64,000 bases of DNA. Origin: Ameyamaea chiangmaiensis (GTDB lineage Bacteria > Pseudomonadota > Alphaproteobacteria > Acetobacterales > Acetobacteraceae). The notes below the pieces were generated by a model. That model searched no databases. It was not told where the DNA came from and saw nothing but the letters and a program-made list of their open reading frames with translations. The stretch spans positions 175,561 to 239,560 of the forward strand of contig NZ_BAPT01000050.1 of assembly GCF_025995235.1 (NCBI RefSeq), in the 5' to 3' direction. Below are positions 17,356 through 26,456 of this stretch, one piece after another (the first letter of the stretch is position 1; each line of letters starts with the position of its first letter). The position numbers and the translations under genes are program-made.

Positions 17356-20076
17356 TCAGGGCGCTCCCGGCCCCTTTACCACAGTTGCCATATCGTCCGG
17401 CCGCATCCATCTGGCGAATGATTGCTGAATGGCGGCGGCCGAGGCTCCGTAATAGGCGCGCGCCGCGATCGCGGGCGTGTCCAGCGGCAGCCCGAGCGAG
17501 ACGAGATACAGATATTCCGAGGAAATCGCGTCCAGACTTGCGCGACGCAGCGGTTGTCCGCGCAGCATGGTCGCTTTGGCCATCGCCAGCTCGGTGTCGG
17601 AGACCGGTTGCGTGCGCATCATGTCCAGGTCGTGCAGCGCGGCCTTGCGCGCGGCGTCGACCTTGTCCGGGTCCGCCCCGAACGAAATGCTGTAGCCGCC
17701 CCGGTGCCGGGCCCACGAATAGCGGCTGCTGACGGTATAGACATACCCGGTCCGCACCCGAAGATCCTGATAGAGACGCGCCGAAAAGCCGCCTCCCAGG
17801 ATCTCGTTCCCCAGTTGGAGCATGAAATGATCCGGGTCGGCGGCGGTCAGGCCGACCGTCTCGGCCAGTATCACGGTGTCCTGCGTGGTGCCGGGGTCGG
17901 CGACATGCGCGACGGATGCACGGCTGTCCGGACGGCCCGGCAGGTCGACGACCGGCGTCGGCCCCTGCGCCGTCCAGCCGCCGAAGGCACGGGCCACGGC
18001 GGCGCGTGCCTGTCCGACCGTTATGTCACCCGCTACCACGATCGTCGTCAGGTCGGGGCGATACGCGGCGTGGTAATAGGCTTTCACGTCGGCCAGACGG
18101 GTGGCCATGATCGTCTGGGGCGTAGCCTGCCGCAGGGAGGGGTCATGCGGGGGGTTGAGCGCGGCGGTGATCGCGCGGCTGAACAGGTAGCCCGGGGACG
18201 TCAGTTCACCCGCCTGGGTCTGGGCCTGCTGCTGGCGGACCACGGTGAATGCGGCATCGGGGAAAGCAGGTGACAGTTCGTTTTCCGCCAGAAGGGCGAG
18301 TCCCTGGTCGAAATGATTGCTGAGAACGGAGAGGGAGAAATCGTCGCCCGCGCTTTCCTGCGCCGCGATATCGTCCAGCGCCTTCTGAAAGGCCAGCCGG
18401 TCATGGCGGGTGGTCCCGTAGCTGAACAGGCCATTGGTCAGGGCGGCTACGCCCTCCTGGCCTGGCGGCTCCTGAAGGTCGCTGTCCTGGCGGACTTGCC
18501 CGGTCACCACGACGGTGTGGCTGACATGCGACGGCACGACGATCAGGCGCAGGCCGTTCGGCAGGGTGGAGACGTCCGGGGCGGCAGACTCGGCGGGAAG
18601 GTCGAGACGTGCGAGCGCGCGCTCCGCCCAGTCGGGAAGTGCGACCTTGTGATCGGCGGCCGCGGCGAAGGACTCGGCGCCGCCGAAGCCTTTGTCCGAC
18701 GGGGCCTTGCCGGAACGGTCAGGCGTCAGAACCGCGGTAACCGACTGTGCGGGATCGAGCATCCGTCTGGCCATGGCGTTGACAGCGTCGGGTGTGACCC
18801 GTGCGTAGGCCGCGGCGAGGTCGTCCAGAGAGTTCAGTCCCATCAGGGCGACGGCCTGCGACCAGTTTTCCGCCAGACCGGCAATCGAGTTCGCGCCGAA
18901 TCCGATCTGGGCGATTTCCTTGCGCTTGGCCGCCTCGACCAGTTCCGCGGGCACCCCGTGCGCGCGGATCGCGGCCAACGTGGCTTTCATCTCGCCGATG
19001 AGGGGAGTGGGATCGCTGCCGGAGGGAAAGGCGCCGACGGCAATGCCGACGCCCGCGCGGGCCTTTTCGACCGGCTCGAAGCCCGCGAACAGCGCCTTGC
19101 CCTGCGGCACGAGTTGATAGAGCGCCCCGCGCCGGCTGGCGAGCACATCGGACAGGATGTCGGCCACGGCAAAATCGGGATCGCGCATGCCGGGCATCCG
19201 ATAGGCCAGCGTGACGAGCCCGACCGGATAGTCGGTCGGCAGTGACAGGGTCTGCGCGGTCAGCGGGCCCGGGGTCACGGGCTGGCGCGCCGGCAGGGCA
19301 TGGGCCGGAATCGCGTCGAAGGCCGCGCGCACCTGCGCCAGCGTCGCGGCGGGGTCGACGTCGCCGGTGATGACCAGCACCGCGTTGTTGGGCGCATACC
19401 ACGCCTGGTAGAAACCCCGCAGAATGGCGGCATCCGTCTTGTCGAAGGACGGACGTGTGCCCAGCGCGTCGTGCGCGTAGGGGGTGCCGGCGTAGAGAAT
19501 TCCCTGAAGCTGGGAGATATAGCGGTAGGCGGGACTGGACAGGTCGCGCGAGACTTCCTGTTCGATCGCGCCACGTTCCTTGTCCCAGTCCTCCTGCTTG
19601 AGAAGCAGGCCTTTCATGCGCAGCGCCTCGATCTGCAACACGACATCCAGATTGGCCGCCGGGGCCGTATAGAAATACTGCGTGACGTCTTCGGTCGTAT
19701 CCGCGTTGTAGTCGCCGCCGAGTTGTGCGCCGATGAACGAGAGCTGATCGCGGTCCAGCCCCGCGCTGCCGCGAAACATCATGTGCTCCAGCGCGTGCGC
19801 AGTGCCCGGGAAGCCGTCCGGGGCTTCGGCCGAGCCGGTCAGGTAATTGAGCTCGGTCGTCACGACGGGCGCCAGACGATCGCGCACGATGATGACACGC
19901 AGGCCGTTTGCCAGTGTCGCGCGTGTGACGTTCGCCGCCTCGGTCGTGTTGGTGCCGGTCGTGCTGGTTCGGGACGGCGCGGGCGTGTCGGCGTGCGCCA
20001 CGGCGGGCAGGCCGGCGATCAGGGTGGTGCCCAGCAGGGCGAGCGTCAGCGCATACGTCGCGCGGCGAAAGGGCAT
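17356..20076 (-). CDS. M16-family zinc metallopeptidase (two-domain, periplasmic)
   Basis: A 906-residue pitrilysin/insulinase-type protease with a signal peptide (cleaved near AVAHA). The inverted zinc motif His94-x-x-Glu97-His98 lies in GTAHALEHMMFRG, followed by the downstream acidic residues of the family. The second half (from about residue 470) is a degenerate M16 copy without the zinc motif, as expected for a single-chain alpha/beta pair. I placed the start at ATG 20076 because it begins the signal peptide and a GGAG lies eleven bases before it; the frame is open further upstream without one. It probably degrades peptides in the periplasm; a role in PQQ processing is possible but not indicated by neighbours. 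Confidence 0.9.
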   Translation of the reverse strand: MPFRRATYALTLALLGTTLIAGLPAVAHADTPAPSRTSTTGTNTTEAANVTRATLANGLRVIIVRDRLAPVVTTELNYLTGSAEAPDGFPGTAHALEHMMFRGSAGLDRDQLSFIGAQLGGDYNADTTEDVTQYFYTAPAANLDVVLQIEALRMKGLLLKQEDWDKERGAIEQEVSRDLSSPAYRYISQLQGILYAGTPYAHDALGTRPSFDKTDAAILRGFYQAWYAPNNAVLVITGDVDPAATLAQVRAAFDAIPAHALPARQPVTPGPLTAQTLSLPTDYPVGLVTLAYRMPGMRDPDFAVADILSDVLASRRGALYQLVPQGKALFAGFEPVEKARAGVGIAVGAFPSGSDPTPLIGEMKATLAAIRAHGVPAELVEAAKRKEIAQIGFGANSIAGLAENWSQAVALMGLNSLDDLAAAYARVTPDAVNAMARRMLDPAQSVTAVLTPDRSGKAPSDKGFGGAESFAAAADHKVALPDWAERALARLDLPAESAAPDVSTLPNGLRLIVVPSHVSHTVVVTGQVRQDSDLQEPPGQEGVAALTNGLFSYGTTRHDRLAFQKALDDIAAQESAGDDFSLSVLSNHFDQGLALLAENELSPAFPDAAFTVVRQQQAQTQAGELTSPGYLFSRAITAALNPPHDPSLRQATPQTIMATRLADVKAYYHAAYRPDLTTIVVAGDITVGQARAAVARAFGGWTAQGPTPVVDLPGRPDSRASVAHVADPGTTQDTVILAETVGLTAADPDHFMLQLGNEILGGGFSARLYQDLRVRTGYVYTVSSRYSWARHRGGYSISFGADPDKVDAARKAALHDLDMMRTQPVSDTELAMAKATMLRGQPLRRASLDAISSEYLYLVSLGLPLDTPAIAARAYYGASAAAIQQSFARWMRPDDMATVVKGPGAP

Positions 20077-20304
20077 GATGCGGTCATCTCCGGCAGGATG
20101 GCCCCGATGGAGGGCACACAGGGCACGCATGATGCCGCAATCCATCGGAAACTGAACCCCCGGTGTCCCCGTGGTGACAGGCATGCCGGCGAACGGATGG
20201 GCGGTCACGAGGCAGGTGGCCTTGCGTTTCGTGGCACGCCGCAATGAAATGTTAAAAAGCGTTCAGGCATGGTAGGTGCCTGCGCAACGTCAGGAGGAAG
20301 ACGG

Positions 20305-21465
20305 ATGATGCGGCGATTCGATCCCGATGGAAGTGCTGTGCGCGTCCGCGCGGTGATGCAGACCGCGATTGCCCGTCGCCGGGTCGTGGGCGCGCATGTG
20401 CTGGCGTCTCTGAACGGCGTCGTGATCGTGGACGAGGTCGCGGGTCTGCGCGATCTGGAACGGGACGAGCCCATGCCGGCGTCGCCGCTGTTCCGGCTGG
20501 CCTCGCTCACCAAGCCCGTCACCAGTGCCGTGGCGCTGGGCCTGGCGCGGGAGGGGCGGCTCGATCTCGACGCGCCGATCAGCGCGCTGCTGCCCGGCTT
20601 TCAGCCGGCGCTGCCGGACTGTACGGTGCCCGTCATCACGTCGCGCCAGTTGATGCTGCATACGGCCGGGCTGTCGTACGGTTTCTCGTTTCCCCATGAC
20701 GACAATCCCTATGCCCGGGCTGGCGTGTCGGACGGCCTTGCGGAACCGGGCGTGTCGTTGCGCGACAACCTCGCGCGTCTGGCCTCCGTGCCGCTGCTGT
20801 TCGCGCCCGGTACGGGGTGGCAGTATTCGCTCTCGCTCGACGTTCTGGGCGGTGTCCTGGAAGCCGCGACGGGCCAGACGCTCGACGCGTTGGTCCGTGA
20901 GCGGATCGGCGCGCCACTGGGCTGGACCCGCAGCGGCTTCGCTCCCGGTGAAGGCGATGACATGGGGCCGGCCTACGTCGACGGGCCCGTGCGTATGGGT
21001 GCCCGCCATGTCCTGAAGAGCCCGCTGGGCGGCGGCACGTATGGCGAGGTCGTCTTCGCGCCCGATCGCGCGCTCGACCCGGCGTCCTATCCGTCCGGTG
21101 GGGCGGGGATGGTGGGGGATGCGCGGGAGTATCTGGCGTTTCTGGAGATGCTGCGCGTTGGCGGCGGGGACGTTCTGGACCCTCAGGACGCTGCCGTATT
21201 CGGTGTGAACGCGACGGGCACGCTGTCCACCACGCCGGGGCGGGAAGGGCTCGGGTTTGGCATCGGCGCCTCGGTCCTGAACGACCCGGATGCGGCGCGC
21301 GCGCCTCTGTCCCCGGGCAGCTTTTCCTGGGGGGGGGCGTATGGGCATAGCTGGTTTGTCGATCGGGCATTGGGGCTGAGCGTCGTGATGTTAAGCAACA
21401 CCACGTTTGCCGGGATGACCGGCCCATACCCGGATGCGGTCCGGGATGCGTTTTTCGTGGATTGA
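20305..21465 (+). CDS. Serine hydrolase, class C beta-lactamase/esterase fold
   Basis: A 386-residue member of the beta-lactamase-related serine hydrolases. The nucleophile motif is Ser67-Leu-Thr-Lys70 in RLASLTKPV; Tyr in WQYSLSLDVLGG serves as the second motif (YxS instead of YxN); GGAGMVGDAREYLAF and the C-terminal GGAYGHSWFVD are also typical. Such enzymes are usually esterases or D-aminopeptidases rather than antibiotic hydrolases, and the lack of a signal peptide fits an esterase. AGGAGG lies ahead of ATG 20305. It is divergent from the M16 peptidase. Confidence 0.85.
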   Translation: MMRRFDPDGSAVRVRAVMQTAIARRRVVGAHVLASLNGVVIVDEVAGLRDLERDEPMPASPLFRLASLTKPVTSAVALGLAREGRLDLDAPISALLPGFQPALPDCTVPVITSRQLMLHTAGLSYGFSFPHDDNPYARAGVSDGLAEPGVSLRDNLARLASVPLLFAPGTGWQYSLSLDVLGGVLEAATGQTLDALVRERIGAPLGWTRSGFAPGEGDDMGPAYVDGPVRMGARHVLKSPLGGGTYGEVVFAPDRALDPASYPSGGAGMVGDAREYLAFLEMLRVGGGDVLDPQDAAVFGVNATGTLSTTPGREGLGFGIGASVLNDPDAARAPLSPGSFSWGGAYGHSWFVDRALGLSVVMLSNTTFAGMTGPYPDAVRDAFFVD

Positions 21466-21510
21466 GGGAAACCGGCGTCGTAACGACGATGGTTGGAGAA
21501 AAGGAGTCGC

Positions 21511-22029
21511 ATGAGCATCGGCGATCGCGTCAACCAGTTCGATGAGTGGCTGCTCGACCGCGTGTTTCAACCCGTGGCGGACCGGCTTCCTGAACGGCTG
21601 ACAGCCCTTGAGATCGGCATGAGCTTTCAGCTCGGCGCGTTGCTGCTGTCGGCTGTCTCGATCGGCGCGATGGTCGTCATCGGCCATCTCGGCTTTGGGG
21701 ACGCGATGTTCAACGTTCTGACCTGGAGTGTCGGTCTGGCGTTTTTCGTCGGCATCAACCGGGTGCGGCCGCTGGTGAAGCCGGGCCACCTGAATCCGCT
21801 GCGGCCGATGTTGGCAGGTATGCGACCGCTGTCCATACCGTTTGCGATCTATTCGCTTTGGCAGGGGGTCACGGCACCGCCGGGCTTCGAGCTGGCCATG
21901 TGGTTCAATTCACTGGCGAACATGGCCTATGTGCTGGGCACTTACCTGATTTCCTGCACGCCGCGCCCTCCGGGATACCGGCAGGCCCGCAGGGCACCCG
22001 CCTTTCGTACCGTTCGGGGTGAGGCATGA
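21511..22029 (+). CDS. Small membrane protein, unknown function
   Basis: A 172-residue protein with about four hydrophobic segments (residues roughly 40-62, 68-82, 100-118, 128-145) and a short soluble start. AAGGAG lies directly ahead of ATG 21511, so the start is clear. The C-terminus is basic and proline-containing (CTPRPPGYRQARRAP). I do not recognise the family. It follows the serine hydrolase by about 45 bases and could share its transcript. Confidence 0.7.
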   Translation: MSIGDRVNQFDEWLLDRVFQPVADRLPERLTALEIGMSFQLGALLLSAVSIGAMVVIGHLGFGDAMFNVLTWSVGLAFFVGINRVRPLVKPGHLNPLRPMLAGMRPLSIPFAIYSLWQGVTAPPGFELAMWFNSLANMAYVLGTYLISCTPRPPGYRQARRAPAFRTVRGEA

Positions 22030-22052
22030 GGGCGCGGCCACGCTCCGGCGTC

Positions 22053-22226
22053 TTAGAAGTCGACGCAGCGCCCCTTGCGTTCCCAGTCGCCGTAGCGCGT
22101 GGGTTCCGGGCCGGCGGGGCCGCCAATTTCCGTTGGGCGCTGCCGCGCCTGTTCCGGGACAGTGCTAGTGGCATCCGGGGTCGGCTCGACAGCGGAGGTA
22201 TCGGGACGGTGCGTTGCTTCGGTCAT
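22053..22226 (-). CDS. SDHAF4-like (DUF1674) succinate dehydrogenase assembly factor
   Basis: A 57-residue protein on the minus strand whose C-terminus reads EIGGPAGPEPTRYGDWERKG and ends CVDF, the hallmark of DUF1674/SDHAF4 proteins. In eukaryotes SDHAF4 protects the flavinated SdhA subunit from oxidative damage before complex II assembly; bacterial members are assumed to do the same. The N-terminal half is Thr/Pro-rich and disordered. There are no sdh genes in the window. It sits in the gap between the small membrane protein and the glycosyltransferase and is easily missed because of its size. Confidence 0.85.
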   Translation of the reverse strand: MTEATHRPDTSAVEPTPDATSTVPEQARQRPTEIGGPAGPEPTRYGDWERKGRCVDF

Positions 22227-22315
22227 GGCAGGACGATAACCGCCACACGGGGCACCGACACGCAAAAACAGCGTGAGCTCGTGCTGGGTGTGCCGTCGCC
22301 CGCATGGGGGCAGGC

Positions 22316-23353
22316 ATGAGGATTCTGCATGCGATCGCCACGCACGAATTTGCCGGCTCCGAACGATATGTGGCGGAACTGAGCGCCGCGCAGGCGCGTG
22401 ATCATGACGTAACGGTGCTGTTGCAGGGGCGGACCCGGGACCGCTGCACCGGGGGCGATATCCGCGACGTGCTTGACGGGCAGGTTCGGGTGGCGCGGGC
22501 CGGACCGGGCGGCTATTGCCTGGCACTGGGTCGTGCCCTGCGCCAGATCCGTCCCGACATTGTTCACACCCATCTGGGCCGCGCAAGCATGCGGGCCAGA
22601 CTGCTGTCCGTCGGGCGGGTGCCGACGATTGCGACGCTGCACAACCGCTTCAGCCCCCGCGTCTATGGGGGGCATGACGGCCTGATCTGCGTGGCGCGAT
22701 GGCAGACCGCTGGGATTCCACCGGGCTTTGACCGGCCGGTCGATGTCATCGGCAACTGGACCTGTGTGCCGTCGATGGACGCGGGCCGGCGTGCCGACCT
22801 GCGAGCGCGCTGGGGGTTCACGGACGACACATACGTCTTTGGCGGTGCGGGTCGCTTCGTGTCGGAGAAGGGCTTCGACACGCTTATCCGCGCGTTCGAG
22901 CGGCTTCCGGCGCCCAACGTCCGGCTTGTGCTGTTCGGCGATGGTCCCGAGCGTGCCGCGCTGGAAGCGCTTGCCGGGCCGCGTGTCAAGTTCGGTGGCT
23001 TTTCGAAATCGCTGCCGACGGATCTGAGCGCGCTCGATGCGTTTGTGCTGCCGTCGCGGTGCGAGCCGTTCGGGTTGGTCCTGCTGGAGGCCATGGCCAA
23101 CGGGCTGCCGGTGCTGGCCACGCGGGCGGGGGGCGTTCCGGATATTCTGGGCGATCATTCACCCGATCTCGTCCCCCCCGACGACAGCGTCGCGCTGGCC
23201 GAGGCCATGCGGCGCCGGATCGGGGTGCTGCGCCGGGACTGGGACATGACGCGCTTTCGCCGCGCCTCGTCCGTCGCGCGGATCGAACAGTTCTACGACC
23301 GTGTTCTGGGGCGCGAGAGGGCCGCGGCCGCCGTCCCCCCGCTGGCGGCCTGA
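22316..23353 (+). CDS. GT4-family glycosyltransferase
   Basis: A 345-residue two-domain GT-B glycosyltransferase. The N-terminal domain starts MRILHAIATHEFAGSERYV, and the C-terminal nucleotide-sugar site contains FVSEKGFDTLIRAF and the ExxxxxxxE motif in SRCEPFGLVLLEAMANG. It transfers a sugar in lipopolysaccharide or polysaccharide assembly, the acceptor being unknown. I preferred ATG 22316, with a GGGGGCAGG stretch immediately upstream, over ATG 22304. It stands alone between divergent and convergent neighbours. Confidence 0.87.
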   Translation: MRILHAIATHEFAGSERYVAELSAAQARDHDVTVLLQGRTRDRCTGGDIRDVLDGQVRVARAGPGGYCLALGRALRQIRPDIVHTHLGRASMRARLLSVGRVPTIATLHNRFSPRVYGGHDGLICVARWQTAGIPPGFDRPVDVIGNWTCVPSMDAGRRADLRARWGFTDDTYVFGGAGRFVSEKGFDTLIRAFERLPAPNVRLVLFGDGPERAALEALAGPRVKFGGFSKSLPTDLSALDAFVLPSRCEPFGLVLLEAMANGLPVLATRAGGVPDILGDHSPDLVPPDDSVALAEAMRRRIGVLRRDWDMTRFRRASSVARIEQFYDRVLGRERAAAAVPPLAA

Positions 23354-23367
23354 TCGGCCGGAGCCGT

Positions 23368-26300
23368 TCAGCGTCTCTCCCGCCAGTTGGCGAGACGGAT
23401 ATAGAGCGACGGCAGCACCAGCAGCGTCAGCATCGTGCACGACACGAGGCCGCCGATGACCACCGTCGCCAGTGGTTTTTCGACTTCGGCGCCTTCGCTT
23501 GCTGAAAATGCCATGGGAAAGAAGCCAAGGCAGGCGACGGTCGCGGTCGCCATCACCGGCCGGAAGCGATCGCGCGCGGCGGTCGTGGCCGCGGCCCAGG
23601 CATCGAGGCCCGCGCGTCGCTTTTCCCGCACATAGGAAATCAGCACCACGCCATTGAGGGTCGCCACGCCGAACAGGGCGATGAACCCGATTCCGGCCGA
23701 GATGCTGAACGGCATGCCCCGCAGATAAAGCGCGATGATGCCGCCCGTCGCCGCGAACGGTAGGTTGACGAACACCAGACCGGCGAGCCACGCGTCGCCC
23801 AGCGCAAGGATCAGCAGGCAGAAGATCAGTACCAGCGTGATTGGCACCACGATTTCCAGACGCGCAAGCGCGGTTTGCAGGTTGCGGAACTGTCCGCTCC
23901 ATTCAAAGCGATACCCCGGCGGTAGGGGCACCTGATCCCGCACGGCGGTCTGCGCGGCCTGTACGAAGGAGCTGAGGTCGCGGCCGCGCACATTGGCCTG
24001 GACCATCGTGCGGCGTTCGCCCTGGTTGCGGCGGATGGCGGCAGGACCGCTGTCCAGTGTGATGCGCGCCACCTGCGCGAGTTCGACGACATGGTCGTCG
24101 CGCGTCACCACGGGCAGGCGGCGGATCTTGTCGACCGTGTCGCGTGACAGGGGGGCGATGCGCACCTCGGTCGGGATCAGGGCCGAATCGATGGAGACCG
24201 GGGGGCCGACATGGCCGCCCACGGCCTCGACCACGTCCAGTACGGCGGTCGTGTCGACGTTCAGCCGCGCGGCGGCGGTCCGGTCGGCGTCGATATGAAG
24301 ATAGGGAATCGTGCCGACGTCCTGAGGGGCCACGTCCGCCGCGCCGTCGATCCGGCCGACCACGGCGGCCGTTCGCGCGGCCAGCCGGGTGAGCACGTCG
24401 ATATCGGGTCCATAGATGCCGATGGCGACCTGCGAGCGCACGCCCGACAGCAGATCATCCATGCGCATCTGGATCGGCTGGCTCCATGAATAGAGGGAAC
24501 CGGGATTGTTTTTCCGCAGGGCGGCGTCGAACGCGCGGACCAGTCCGAGCTGCGTGGTCGCGGTCTTCCACTCAGAACGCGGCTTGAGCAGGACATAGGT
24601 ATCGGTCTGCTCGCCCCCTTGCGGGTCGGTCGGGATGGCGGACGTGCCCGTGTTGCTGACCAGTGCGCGAACGTCGGGAAAGGCGCGCAGCGTGCGCTCG
24701 ATCGCCGTGCTGGCCCGCAGCGAGGCATCGAGCGAGATGCCCGGCAAACGCGTCGAGGTGACGATCAGGTCACCTTCCTGAAGCTGCGGGATGAATTCGC
24801 CGCCCAGTCGTGTGGCCATCACGAGAGAGAGCAGGAAGATCAGCACCGCGATCGCGCTGATGCGACCGGGGCGCGCGACGCAGAGTGTGGAGGCCGGTGC
24901 GAAGCCGCGACGCAGGAACGCGATCAGACGCGTGTCATGTTCCGTGCCGTCGGAATCATGATGGGAGGGCGCGTCGCGGCGCAACAGCATTGCGGCCAGG
25001 GCGGGCACGCAGACCAGAGCAAACAGCAGCGACGAGACCAGGGCCAGGATCACGGTCTCGGCCATCGGCCGGAACATGCGCCCCTCGACCCCTTCGAGGG
25101 TCAGGATCGGCAGGTACACCAGAATGATGATCAGGATGGCAAACGTCACCGGCCGTGCCACGAGCGCCACGGTTTCGGAAATCCGCTGTTCCAGTGTCTC
25201 GCCGGGCCGGCCCCGGCTGCTGAGGACGCTTTCGACGATCACCAGCGCGCTGTCGACGATCATGCCGAAATCGATCGCGCCCAGACTGAGCAGGTTGGCC
25301 GAGATGCCCAGATGGTTCATGCCCACCATGGCGCAGACCAGAGAGAACGGGATGACCGCGATGATCACCACTGCCGCGCGCCAGTCGCCGATCACCACCA
25401 TCAGCACGGCGAACACCAGGGCCGCACCCATCAGCAGGTTGTCACGCACGGTCATGATGGTCTTGTTGGTCAGGGACGCGCGGCTGAAATACGGATCGAG
25501 CCGGATGCCCGATGGCAGGGTTCCACGGATATCGGGGAGCGCTTTCTTGATACGGGCGAGCGTCTCGCGCGCGTTCGCACCCTGTTGCAGCAGGACGACG
25601 GCGACCACGGCCTCGCCGGAACCGTCACGCGTGACGGCCCCCAGGCGTGGCAGTCGCCCTTCGTGCACCCGGCCCACATCGCGTACGTGGACAACGCCGC
25701 CGTCGGGGCCGCTGCGCAACTGGATGTCGCCCAGTTCGGCAAGGTTGTCGATCAGCGACCGGCCGACAATGACGTGCTGTTCGTCGTTATGTTCGATCCA
25801 CGCGCCGCCGGCGGCCTCGTTGTCCTGATCGACCGCGTGGAACACGTCCGAGACCGACACCCCGAACCGGCGCAGCGCCTGCGGGTCGAGCTCGACCTCG
25901 AAGGTCTGCGACGCGCCGCCATTGACGTTGATGTCGACCACCCCGGGGATCAGCCGCAGTTTCGGCGCGACGTTCCAGGTCATGATCCGGTTCAGGGTCG
26001 CGAGCGACTGTCCCGGCCCGGTGATCTGGAGTTGCAGGATTTCGCCCATGCCGGTGGCGAGCGGTCCCATCGACACGCTCAGACCATGGACGGGCACCGC
26101 CATGCGTGCCTGATCCATGCGTTGGGCCACAAGCTCGCGGTCACGGTATATGTCGGTGCCGTCATTGAACTGGAGATAGAGGACCGCCACGCCGGTGCGC
26201 GAGACCGAGCGCATGGTCGTCAGGCCGATGACGCCCGACATGACGCTTTCGATCGGGAACGTGACCAGCCGCTCGACCTCCTGCGCCGGCAGGCCGGGGG

Positions 26301-26451
26301 CCTGCACCGAGACCAGGACCTGACGCGGCGAGATATCGGGCACCGGCTCGACCGGCAGGGACCGCAGGTCCACGATCCCGGCGATCATCATCAGAACGGC
26401 CGCCCCCAGCAGCGCCCCGCGCGCCTGCAGCAGCTTCAGGACAAGCGTCAT
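23368..26451 (-). CDS. czcA: Heavy-metal-type RND efflux pump, inner-membrane subunit
   Basis: A 1027-residue HME-RND proton antiporter. The HME signature is present in transmembrane helix 4 as DFGMIVDSALVIVES (from residue 394), and the two large periplasmic loops and twelve membrane segments are all there. It pumps metal ions from periplasm or cytoplasm through the tripartite complex with the adaptor and outer-membrane protein encoded just upstream. HME pumps handle Co/Zn/Cd, Ni or Cu/Ag; the residues visible do not settle which. It starts six bases after the adaptor stop. No metal sensor or regulator lies next to the operon. Confidence 0.92.
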   Translation of the reverse strand: MTLVLKLLQARGALLGAAVLMMIAGIVDLRSLPVEPVPDISPRQVLVSVQAPGLPAQEVERLVTFPIESVMSGVIGLTTMRSVSRTGVAVLYLQFNDGTDIYRDRELVAQRMDQARMAVPVHGLSVSMGPLATGMGEILQLQITGPGQSLATLNRIMTWNVAPKLRLIPGVVDINVNGGASQTFEVELDPQALRRFGVSVSDVFHAVDQDNEAAGGAWIEHNDEQHVIVGRSLIDNLAELGDIQLRSGPDGGVVHVRDVGRVHEGRLPRLGAVTRDGSGEAVVAVVLLQQGANARETLARIKKALPDIRGTLPSGIRLDPYFSRASLTNKTIMTVRDNLLMGAALVFAVLMVVIGDWRAAVVIIAVIPFSLVCAMVGMNHLGISANLLSLGAIDFGMIVDSALVIVESVLSSRGRPGETLEQRISETVALVARPVTFAILIIILVYLPILTLEGVEGRMFRPMAETVILALVSSLLFALVCVPALAAMLLRRDAPSHHDSDGTEHDTRLIAFLRRGFAPASTLCVARPGRISAIAVLIFLLSLVMATRLGGEFIPQLQEGDLIVTSTRLPGISLDASLRASTAIERTLRAFPDVRALVSNTGTSAIPTDPQGGEQTDTYVLLKPRSEWKTATTQLGLVRAFDAALRKNNPGSLYSWSQPIQMRMDDLLSGVRSQVAIGIYGPDIDVLTRLAARTAAVVGRIDGAADVAPQDVGTIPYLHIDADRTAAARLNVDTTAVLDVVEAVGGHVGPPVSIDSALIPTEVRIAPLSRDTVDKIRRLPVVTRDDHVVELAQVARITLDSGPAAIRRNQGERRTMVQANVRGRDLSSFVQAAQTAVRDQVPLPPGYRFEWSGQFRNLQTALARLEIVVPITLVLIFCLLILALGDAWLAGLVFVNLPFAATGGIIALYLRGMPFSISAGIGFIALFGVATLNGVVLISYVREKRRAGLDAWAAATTAARDRFRPVMATATVACLGFFPMAFSASEGAEVEKPLATVVIGGLVSCTMLTLLVLPSLYIRLANWRERR

Positions 26452-26456
26452 GGCGT

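Noticed and set aside
20305..21465. AmpC-type antibiotic beta-lactamase
   Set aside because: SxxK is present, but the second motif is YSL rather than YxN, no signal peptide is seen, and the family is dominated by esterases.
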